Positions 1 to 5,310 of a stretch of 5,310 bases of DNA are shown here, in pieces (positions within the stretch are counted from its first letter, which is position 1; every line of letters begins with the position of its first letter). The notes below the pieces were generated by a model that worked only from the letters and a program-made list of their open reading frames with translations, searched no databases and had not been told where the DNA came from. The stretch comes from an uncultured Terriglobus sp. (lineage in GTDB: Bacteria; Acidobacteriota; Terriglobia; Terriglobales; Acidobacteriaceae): NCBI GenBank assembly GCA_937871605.1, contig CALMRM010000024.1, forward strand, positions 1 through 5,310, written 5' to 3'. The position numbers and the translations under genes were made by a program.

Positions 1-1
1 T

Positions 2-919
2 GCGCCACGCATTAACGCGGCCGGTCGCATGGCTGTCGCAACCGAGGCGGTTCAGCTGCTGCTGACACGCGAACTGGGAGAGGGCCGGGAACTTGCGGAC
101 AAATTACACCGCCTGAATGAGGAGCGGCGTGCTACCGAGGCGACTGTGCTGGAAGCGCTCGAAGAGCAACTAGAACAGCTGCGGCGCACCGACGGCGCGC
201 TGGCGTCGGCGGGCTGCCTGGTGCTGGATGGGCAGGGATGGCACCGCGGGGTTATCGGCATCCTTGCCTCACGCGTGGTGGAGCGCACGGGCCGCCCGGC
301 ACTGGTGGTGGCCCACGAGGATGGCGTCGCGCACGGCTCGGGCCGGTCGGTTTCTGGATTTCACCTGCTGGACGCGCTCATCGACATCCATGCTGAGAGC
401 GTCGCCCCACTGTTCGACCGCTTTGGCGGCCACGCGCACGCGGTCGGGTTCGCGCTGCCCTCGGCACATCTGTCCGCGCTGCGAGACCGCATGTCGCGGT
501 ATGCAGCGCCCAGGCTCACGCAGCACCAGCTGACCCCAACGCTGACCATCGACGCCGTAATGACCTTGCAGGAACTGTCCAGCTCGGCACTGCCCTGCCT
601 GCACCTGCTGGCACCCTTTGGACATGGCAACGAGGAACCGCAATTTCTGACCTGCCGCCTGACGCTCACGGAGGAACCACGCATCCTGAAAGAGCGCCAC
701 CTCAAGCTCCGCCTGAAGGACGCGGACGGCACGTTCGCGACATGCCTTGGGTGGAGCAGAGCCGTCCAGTGGCCAACTCGCCTGGCAGAGCTTCGTATTG
801 GGGCAGGCTCAATCGTCGACGTGGTGTACCGTGTCCGCGAGAACAAGCACCCGCAGTTTGGCGGTGCCGAGATGGAGTTGTGCGACCTGCGTCGTTCTAC
901 AACATCACACGCTGTGTGA
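2..919 (+). CDS. recJ: RecJ single-stranded-DNA-specific 5'-3' exonuclease, C-terminal part (5' end outside window)
   Basis: RecJ degrades single-stranded DNA 5' to 3' in the cytoplasm during RecF-pathway recombination, base excision and mismatch repair. The reading frame is open from the left edge and the first residues read APRINAAGRM, the conserved end of the RecJ DHH domain, so the true start lies upstream. The visible 305 residues are roughly the C-terminal half of a usual 560-590 residue enzyme. In order they show an E/L-rich helical connector (about nt 80-190), the DHHA1 core with GWHRGVIGILASR (nt 236-274) and GSGRSVSGF (nt 335-361), the signature GGHAHAVGF (nt 425-451), and a C-terminal OB-fold with RHLKLRLKDADG (about nt 695-730). 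The metal-binding DHH aspartates are off the window and cannot be checked. The frame ends at TGA 917-919 with no sign of damage. The downstream envelope genes seem functionally unrelated. Confidence 0.95.
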   Translation, partial: APRINAAGRMAVATEAVQLLLTRELGEGRELADKLHRLNEERRATEATVLEALEEQLEQLRRTDGALASAGCLVLDGQGWHRGVIGILASRVVERTGRPALVVAHEDGVAHGSGRSVSGFHLLDALIDIHAESVAPLFDRFGGHAHAVGFALPSAHLSALRDRMSRYAAPRLTQHQLTPTLTIDAVMTLQELSSSALPCLHLLAPFGHGNEEPQFLTCRLTLTEEPRILKERHLKLRLKDADGTFATCLGWSRAVQWPTRLAELRIGAGSIVDVVYRVRENKHPQFGGAEMELCDLRRSTTSHAV

Positions 920-994
920 GTAGCGCGGGGAGACTTCCGCAACGAGGCGGTGCTGTGGCCCATATAATGACGCATCGGGACATGAATCAGCAGG
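920..994 (+). promoter_or_regulatory. Putative promoter of the adaptor-TPR-TolC operon (TATAAT at 963-968)
   Basis: The short gap between recJ and the adaptor gene holds a perfect sigma-70 -10 hexamer, TATAAT at 963-968, in an otherwise GC-rich context. It predicts transcription starting near 975, about 30 bases before the preferred start codon at 1004. No good -35 box sits 16-18 bases upstream (940-945 reads CAACGA) and there is no TG extension, so the promoter may be weak or activator-dependent. A small GC stem (925-928 with 937-940, extended by two G-U pairs) lies just after the recJ stop. It has no T-tract, so I do not call it a terminator, and read-through from recJ is possible. Confidence 0.45.
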
Positions 995-1003
995 ATGGGT
1001 CGA

Positions 1004-2230
1004 ATGAATAGGATCGTGGTGCAGGTGTGCATCGCGGCGGGCGTGCTCGTGCTGGTGCTGCTCGGTGTGCGATACGCCACACGGTCAAATACAGAGGTGC
1101 GGGTCGCAACGGCAGAGTATAGCGACCTGCGCAGTTCCACGGCCACCAACGGCAAGGTGGAACCCATGCGAAACTTCCAGGCGCACGCCGCTGAACCGGG
1201 TGCCGTGAAAGCCGTTTATGTCCACGATGGCGAGAACGTCCCCGCTGGCACGCTGTTGCTACAACTGGACTCCGCAACCGCTGCGGCGCGTGTGGAAACG
1301 GCACGTTCTGCCATTGCGCAAGCCCAGGCAGCACAATTTGACATCCGTCAGGGTGGATCGTCCGACGAGCGCATCGGCATCGCTGGCGATCTGAATCGCG
1401 CGAAGCTGCAGGTGAATCAGAGCCGGAGTGATGTGGCCACGCTGCAGGCGTTGCAGGCCAGGGGCGCAGCCTCACCCAGCGAAGTGACCGCGGCACAGGA
1501 ACGGCTTGCCACAGTGCAGTCTTCGCTGCAGTCTGTGCAGCAGCGTTCCACCGATCGCTACGCAGCCACGGACCGGCAACGCGTACAGGCACAGGTGGCC
1601 GATAGCCGTGCAGCCCTGGCAGCCGCTCAGGACAGCCTCACGAAAGCGGTCATTCGGGCACCCTTTGCAGGCACCATCTACTCGCTGCCAGTCAAACCGT
1701 ACGAGTTCGTCCAGGCTGGCGAGGAGCTTGTGCAACTGGCTGATCTCTCGCAGGTCCAGGTGCGTGCTTACTTTGACGAGCCGGAGATTGGTAAGCTGAA
1801 GACGGGTGCGGCTGTCATCATTAAGTGGGATGCAAAGCCGAGCCTGTCCTGGCACGGACACATCATCCAGGTACCGCTGACTGTTATTACCTACGGCACG
1901 CGCAATGTTGGCGAGGCGTTGATTGCCGTGGATGACGCGAACGGTGCCCTGCTCCCAAATACCAACGTGAATGTCAACGTGATCACGCAGGAGATTGCTC
2001 ATGTGCTGAGCCTGCCGCGTGAGGCCCTGCACACGCAGGGGCCGGATAATTTTGTATATCTGGTGCAGCACGACAGCCTGGTAAAGCGGCCGGTGCAGAT
2101 TGGCGCGGTAAACCTGATGCGGGTGCAGATCCTTTCGGGCCTGCAGACTGGCGATGTGGTGGCACTCAACCCGCTCAGCAGCAGCGTGGACCTGAGTGAA
2201 GGTCTGCGCGTAAAGGCTGTTGCGCAATGA
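1004..2230 (+). CDS. HlyD/AcrA-family efflux periplasmic adaptor (membrane fusion protein)
   Basis: This adaptor would bridge an inner-membrane pump and a TolC-type channel across the periplasm. With M1 at 1004 it has 408 residues. One N-terminal membrane anchor spans about 4-22 (IVVQVCIAAGVLVLVLLGV) with no cleavage site. The first half of the lipoyl/barrel-sandwich domain is about 57-90 (PGAVKAVYVHDGENVPAGT). A long A/Q-rich alpha-hairpin covers about 91-214 with its turn near 153-160. The second lipoyl half is about 215-248 (AVIRAPFAGTIYSLPV), then comes a beta-barrel (249-335) and a membrane-proximal domain to the end. This is the RND/MacA adaptor layout at normal length. An in-frame ATG at 995 would add MGR, but its purine tract touches the codon, whereas AGGA at 992-995 lies 8 bases before 1004, so I prefer 1004. 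The stop overlaps the next ATG by four bases. The pump partner is unknown, so I give no symbol. Confidence 0.9.
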   Translation: MNRIVVQVCIAAGVLVLVLLGVRYATRSNTEVRVATAEYSDLRSSTATNGKVEPMRNFQAHAAEPGAVKAVYVHDGENVPAGTLLLQLDSATAAARVETARSAIAQAQAAQFDIRQGGSSDERIGIAGDLNRAKLQVNQSRSDVATLQALQARGAASPSEVTAAQERLATVQSSLQSVQQRSTDRYAATDRQRVQAQVADSRAALAAAQDSLTKAVIRAPFAGTIYSLPVKPYEFVQAGEELVQLADLSQVQVRAYFDEPEIGKLKTGAAVIIKWDAKPSLSWHGHIIQVPLTVITYGTRNVGEALIAVDDANGALLPNTNVNVNVITQEIAHVLSLPREALHTQGPDNFVYLVQHDSLVKRPVQIGAVNLMRVQILSGLQTGDVVALNPLSSSVDLSEGLRVKAVAQ

Positions 2231-3171
2231 AGGTGCCCTTACACAAAGCTGCTGGCGTGCTCCTGCTGATTTTCAGTGCAGGTGTTTGCGCCCAAGCGAT
2301 GAACGCCGCAAGGGCAGCGGCGCGCGCCGGCAAGGTCGACACAGCCTTAGCAGAGCTGGACCGCATGCCGGCGGATGCGCCTGCTCAGTCCCTGCGGTGC
2401 AGCCTGTATGCCTCCATCGATAAGGTGGATGATGCGCTCAAGGCGTGTGACGCTGCAGCCACGCTTGCACCGGCCAGCAGCGATGCCGCACTTGCCCTGG
2501 CGCGTGCCCTTGGAGCAAAAGCGGACCGGAGCGGAGCGATTACCGGTCTCCGCCTGGTCAGTAAAATCCGCTCTGCATTTGAGCGGGCGGCGCAACTGGA
2601 CGGCACCAACGTGGACGCACTCAGTGACCTGGGCGAGTTCTACGTAGAAGCGCCCGCGATGGTAGGCGGAGGTTTGGACAAGGCGCAGGCACTTGTCGTG
2701 CGACTGCAACTCCTGTCACCGGCACGCGCGCACCGCCTGGCTGCGATGGTGGCGACGAAGCGCAAGGACAACGCGCGCGCCGAGCAGGAATACCGTGCGG
2801 AACTGGCGGCTGCGCCCACGCCCGAGGCGTATGTCGACCTCGCCAGGTATTACGGCAGCCAAAAGCAGTGGAGTGCTGCCACGGAGCAAGCACGCCTGGC
2901 CATGGATCACGATACGCAGCACGGCCCGGACACACTGGATGCGGCAACGCTGCTGATTGGATGGCAGCGCGACCAGCCTGCCGCGCAGGCAGGGCTGGAG
3001 AGTTACCTGCAGTCGCCGCAGAAAGATGTGGCAAGTTACGCAAAGGCCCATGTTCTGTTAGGACAGAGCCTGAGCAGCGCGGGCGACCGCTCCAGGGCCA
3101 AGCAGGAGTTCCAGGCGGCATTGACACTCGCCCACGACTACATGGCAGCAAAGCAAGGACTGAACGGATGA
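2227..3171 (+). CDS. Secreted periplasmic tetratricopeptide (TPR) repeat protein
   Basis: The product has 314 residues and is predicted to be exported. A signal peptide spans 1-22 (two lysines, the core GVLLLIFSAGV, and a VCA|Q cleavage site). Cys21 is not in a lipobox, so it is probably soluble rather than a lipoprotein. The mature part is Ala/Leu-rich helical pairs typical of TPRs: about 25-50, 54-82 (SLYASIDKVDDALKACDAA), 112-140, 165-196, 198-228 (AYVDLARYYGSQKQWSAATE) and 270-305 (HVLLGQSLSSAGDRSRAKQE). A non-canonical stretch, EFYVEAPAMVGGGLDKA, sits at 137-153. TPRs mediate protein contacts, and no catalytic motif is visible. The ATG overlaps the adaptor stop (ATGA 2227-2230), with AAAGG at 2212-2216 as a rather distant ribosome site, so coupled translation is likely. 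Its place between adaptor and channel suggests a scaffold or assembly factor for that machine. That role is inference; the substrate and partner are unknown. Confidence 0.85.
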   Translation: MKVPLHKAAGVLLLIFSAGVCAQAMNAARAAARAGKVDTALAELDRMPADAPAQSLRCSLYASIDKVDDALKACDAAATLAPASSDAALALARALGAKADRSGAITGLRLVSKIRSAFERAAQLDGTNVDALSDLGEFYVEAPAMVGGGLDKAQALVVRLQLLSPARAHRLAAMVATKRKDNARAEQEYRAELAAAPTPEAYVDLARYYGSQKQWSAATEQARLAMDHDTQHGPDTLDAATLLIGWQRDQPAAQAGLESYLQSPQKDVASYAKAHVLLGQSLSSAGDRSRAKQEFQAALTLAHDYMAAKQGLNG

Positions 3172-4616
3172 CGCACAGGCGGCTGCAGAGCGCTGCGATG
3201 TTCGTGTTGCCCTTGCTGATCCCGGGCGCAGCTGCCGCGCAGATCTCCCTGCAGAGTGCGGTAACCCTTGCGCTGAAGAACAGCCCGCGCATCCGTATCG
3301 CACAGGCTGACCTGGCAAAGGCGCGCGCGGCACACAGTGAGGTGAAGGACGCCTACGTTCCGGTAGTCTCCACCGTGGGTGGGTACGGCCTGTCCACGGG
3401 TGCGCCGCTCAACGTCCCTGTGGTGTTCAGCATTTCTGCGCAAAGCCTCGTGTTCTCGTTTTCGCAGCGTGATTACCTTCGTTCTGCGCAGCAGTCTACC
3501 GAGGCTGCGGAGCACCTGCTCCACAACCAGCAGATAGAGGTGGTTGAGGACACCACCAACACCTACATCGCGCTGGACAATGCCCTGCAGCGGCAACGGA
3601 CGCTGCGTGAAGCTGGGAGCTTTGCAGACCGCCTGGTTACGGTAACGACCGAGCGCATCGATGCCGGGGTAGACGCAAAGGTGGAGTTGCCGAAGTCACA
3701 CCGCACGGCCACCCAGATACGTCTGCAGCGGCTACAGTTGCAGGATGAGATTGCAGCGAACACCGGGCACCTGGCGCTCCTGACCGGGCTACCAGAGGGC
3801 GGTCTGCGTACGGACAGCGCCTCCATTCCTGCCCTGGCGACGCCGCGCACAAACATTCCAGACACGCCTGCCAGTGGCGATAGTGAGGGCGTTGCAGCAG
3901 CCTTCTCCAACGCACGCGCCAAGCAGTACGCCGCCTTTGGAGACCAACGGTATACCCTCCGCCCGCAGGTCGCACTTTCCGCAGGCTACAGCAGGGTGGC
4001 CACGGAGCTGTCGAGCTACGCCAATTACTACCCGCGCTATGCTGGCACTGCTGACAACCCCAATAGCCAGAACTCCTACTACTTCGGCCTGCAGGTGACG
4101 CTACCGCTGCTGGATTTGGCGCACCGGTCCAAGGCGCGCGAGTCTGCGGCAGACGCAGCCCGCACCTTTGCAGAAGCAGAGCAGCAGCGCGGCGTCTTCC
4201 GCGAGGGGAAGGCGCGGCTACGCAACTCGACGCTCGAGCTCGAGCTACGCTCCGAGATGGCCCGCGATGAACAGGAGATCGCACGCGACCAGCTTGAAAC
4301 CCTGCAGGTACAGTTGCAGTCCGTCGCGGGTGGCGCGTCCGCGATACAGACGACCCCAAAGGATTTATTAAACGCGCAACTGCAGGAGCGGCAGCGCTAC
4401 CTGGATGTGCTGCAAGTCGAGTTGCAGTTGCGGCAGACGCAAGTCAATCTGCTCCGGCAAACAGACGGCCTGAGCGTATGGGTGCTTGGCGCAACCGGCA
4501 CCGTGAATGGCGACGCTGCTGCCGGTGCCATTGCACAGCCCACCAACACACCTGGCAGCCCCACCAACACTGTTATCCCACAAGGCGCAACTGCTCCCGG
4601 CGTCACACACCCTTAG
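3168..4616 (+). CDS. TolC-family outer membrane efflux protein (OEP)
   Basis: This is the outer-membrane channel subunit of the cassette; family members form trimers with a beta-barrel and a long periplasmic alpha-tunnel. The product has 482 residues. A signal peptide spans 1-24 (FVLPLLIPGAAAA|Q). Two OEP repeats follow. The first begins SLQSAVTLALKNSPRIRIAQ (27-46) with barrel strand VPVVSTVGGYG (64-74) and a long coiled region ending ALLTGLP. The second has strands LRPQVALSAGY (264-274) and YYFGLQVTLPLLD (304-316), then heptad-like Q/L/E-rich helices to about 431. A T/P/A/G-rich tail of about 43 residues follows. The frame is open upstream to ATG 2868, but that start would bury the signal peptide. 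ATG 3168 is chosen because the signal peptide begins there, AAGGA (3155-3159) is 8 bases upstream, and ATGA overlaps the TPR gene stop, as at the previous junction. The exported substrate is not evident. Confidence 0.92.
   Translation: MTHRRLQSAAMFVLPLLIPGAAAAQISLQSAVTLALKNSPRIRIAQADLAKARAAHSEVKDAYVPVVSTVGGYGLSTGAPLNVPVVFSISAQSLVFSFSQRDYLRSAQQSTEAAEHLLHNQQIEVVEDTTNTYIALDNALQRQRTLREAGSFADRLVTVTTERIDAGVDAKVELPKSHRTATQIRLQRLQLQDEIAANTGHLALLTGLPEGGLRTDSASIPALATPRTNIPDTPASGDSEGVAAAFSNARAKQYAAFGDQRYTLRPQVALSAGYSRVATELSSYANYYPRYAGTADNPNSQNSYYFGLQVTLPLLDLAHRSKARESAADAARTFAEAEQQRGVFREGKARLRNSTLELELRSEMARDEQEIARDQLETLQVQLQSVAGGASAIQTTPKDLLNAQLQERQRYLDVLQVELQLRQTQVNLLRQTDGLSVWVLGATGTVNGDAAAGAIAQPTNTPGSPTNTVIPQGATAPGVTHP
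4536..4570 (+). repeat. Short imperfect direct repeat encoding PTNT twice in the TolC-like tail
   Basis: CAGCCCACCAACAC (4536-4549) recurs as CAGCCCCACCAACAC (4556-4570), 20 bases apart, with one extra C. In the protein it gives PTNT at residues 458-461 and 465-468 inside the low-complexity C-terminal tail. It looks like a small local duplication within coding sequence. Confidence 0.5.
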
Positions 4617-4660
4617 CCTTGGATCAAGTCGCCTTTTCTGCCGAGGAGCAACCCTCAGAA

Positions 4661-4679
4661 TGGTAAACTTTATCTGTCT
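4661..4679 (+). promoter_or_regulatory. Putative extended -10 promoter of hpnJ, close to its start codon
   Basis: TGGTAAACT at 4661-4669 matches an extended -10 element (TGn followed by TAAACT). No -35-like hexamer lies 16-18 bases upstream (4641-4646 is CCGAGG), but extended -10 promoters can do without one. The predicted transcription start, about 4676, is only a few bases before the hpnJ ATG at 4680. The intervening TTATCTGTCT is pyrimidine-rich with no Shine-Dalgarno sequence, so the messenger could be leaderless or nearly so. The rest of the 63-base gap (4617-4679) has only a weak GAGG/CCTC hairpin (4643-4656) and no terminator, so read-through from the upstream operon is also possible. 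Confidence 0.35.
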
Positions 4680-5310
4680 ATGCCACTGAAAACGCTATTC
4701 CTGAATCCGCCCTCGTTTGAGAACTTCGACGGCGGAGCAAGCAGCCGCTGGCCTGCTACCCGTGAAATTGAGTCGTACTGGTACCCCGTTTGGCTGGCCT
4801 ATCCGGCTGGCATGCTGGAGGGGTCTCGCCTGCTGGACGCGCCGCCGCACCACATCAGCGCAGACGAGACGATTGAAATTGCAAAGGGCTTTGACTTTCT
4901 GGTCCTCTTCACCTCCACCGTGGGCTGGTCTGGCGACCATGCACTGGCACAGGCGATCAAGTCAGCGAATCCGGCAATCAAGATCGCGTTTGTTGGCCCG
5001 CCGGTGACCACCGATCCAGAGCGCGCGCTGAACGAGTGCAGCGTCATCGATTTTGTCTGCCGGCGCGAATTTGATTTCGCCGTAGTGGAGTTTGCGCAGG
5101 GTAAGCCGCTCGCTGACATACTTGGCATCAGCTACCGGGCCGAGCATGGCGGCTTTCAGCACAACGCCGACCGACCGCAGGTAGAAGACCTGGACGCGAT
5201 GCCGTGGGCGACCAAAATCTACAAGCGCGACATGGACGTGACGCGCTACAACGTGCCCTTTCTGCTGCACCCATACATTTCGCTCTACAGTACGCGCGGC
5301 TGCCCGGCGC
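4680..5310 (+). CDS. hpnJ: Hopanoid biosynthesis radical SAM protein HpnJ, N-terminal part (3' end outside window)
   Basis: HpnJ is known from hopanoid gene clusters as the radical SAM enzyme needed to convert bacteriohopanetetrol glucosamine to the cyclitol ether head group, acting after HpnI and HpnK. The 210 visible residues open with MPLKTLFLNPPSFENFDGGA, then SRWPATREIESYWYPVWLAY (24-43), the family's characteristic start. A Rossmann-like, B12-binding-type domain follows (LLDAPP; FDFLVLFTSTVGWSGD; IKIAFVGPPV), then NADRPQVEDLDAMPWATKIYKRD and LLHPYISLYSTRGC. Cys208 (nt 5301-5303) should be the first cysteine of the CxxxCxxC cluster; the rest is beyond the edge, leaving under half of a protein of about 470 residues. 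No DxHxxG cobalamin motif is visible. No ATG, GTG or TTG lies between the in-frame TAG at 4614 and 4680, so ATG 4680 is the only standard start retaining the conserved N-terminus. It has no Shine-Dalgarno sequence. Other B12-domain radical SAM proteins are the alternative. Confidence 0.88.
   Translation, partial: MPLKTLFLNPPSFENFDGGASSRWPATREIESYWYPVWLAYPAGMLEGSRLLDAPPHHISADETIEIAKGFDFLVLFTSTVGWSGDHALAQAIKSANPAIKIAFVGPPVTTDPERALNECSVIDFVCRREFDFAVVEFAQGKPLADILGISYRAEHGGFQHNADRPQVEDLDAMPWATKIYKRDMDVTRYNVPFLLHPYISLYSTRGCPA

Noticed and set aside
925..940. Small hairpin (GCGG with CCGC) after the recJ stop, considered as a terminator
   Set aside because: Only four GC pairs plus two G-U pairs and no following T-run, so an intrinsic terminator is not supported.
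361..1167. 268-codon open frame on the - strand opposite recJ and the adaptor start
   Set aside because: Arg/Ser-rich composition typical of antisense frames in GC-rich DNA, spans two real genes and a promoter region, and resembles no known protein.
2868..3167. Upstream extension of the TolC-like reading frame, open from an ATG at 2868
   Set aside because: It overlaps the TPR gene completely, would place the signal peptide inside the protein, and has none of the family's sequence. The ATG at 3168 has a good ribosome site and an ATGA overlap.
2621..3292. 223-codon open frame on the - strand across the TPR/TolC-like junction
   Set aside because: Crosses two well-supported coupled genes and has no recognisable features; a high-GC artefact.
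4232..4245. 14-base perfect palindrome GCTCGAGCTCGAGC
   Set aside because: Lies inside the TolC-like coding sequence, encodes the LELEL helix, and arises from alternating CTC and GAG codons; no sign of an operator.
3637..4359. 240-codon open frame on the - strand opposite the TolC-like gene
   Set aside because: Antisense shadow rich in Arg, Ser, Pro and Ala with no domain signature; the + strand frame has a clear signal peptide and OEP motifs.
1406..4385. About thirteen CTGCAG hexamers, concentrated in the three-gene operon
   Set aside because: Those checked in the adaptor fall in frame as Leu-Gln (CTG CAG), preferred codons in helix-rich proteins. Amino-acid and codon bias are the simplest explanation, so I do not infer a recognition or uptake signal.

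Overview
The window reads as a chromosomal stretch of a high-GC Gram-negative bacterium. The envelope genes need an inner membrane, a periplasm and an outer membrane, and the last gene belongs to the hopanoid-modification family HpnJ. The gene content and protein style fit Acidobacteriota (Terriglobia-like) best. That is an inference; other hopanoid producers, such as alpha- or betaproteobacteria, cannot be excluded without a search.

Layout, all on the + strand and densely packed. (1) Positions 2-919 are the 3' half of recJ, the 5'-3' single-strand DNA exonuclease, cut by the left edge. (2) A 75-85 bp gap carries a perfect TATAAT hexamer. (3) Three genes are chained by ATGA start/stop overlaps: an HlyD/AcrA-type membrane fusion protein (1004-2230), a secreted periplasmic TPR protein (2227-3171) and a TolC-family outer membrane channel protein (3168-4616). 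(4) A 63 bp gap carries an extended -10-like element. (5) hpnJ, a radical SAM enzyme of hopanoid head-group biosynthesis, starts at 4680 and runs off the right edge just after the first cysteine of its iron-sulfur cluster motif.

How they work together: the adaptor and the TolC-like protein are two of the three parts of a tripartite efflux or secretion machine. No inner-membrane pump (RND, MacB-type ABC or MFS) lies in the cassette or directly after it within the window. A periplasmic TPR protein of unknown role takes the middle position instead and is translationally coupled to both partners. Either the pump is encoded elsewhere or the cassette does something other than classical efflux. Its closeness to hpnJ allows, but does not prove, a link to hopanoid or envelope-lipid handling. 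recJ looks like an unrelated neighbour.

I saw no rRNA, tRNA, CRISPR array, insertion sequence or convincing intrinsic terminator. The window is mostly ordinary genes; the pumpless TPR-containing cassette and the Shine-Dalgarno-less, possibly leaderless hpnJ start are its more unusual points.
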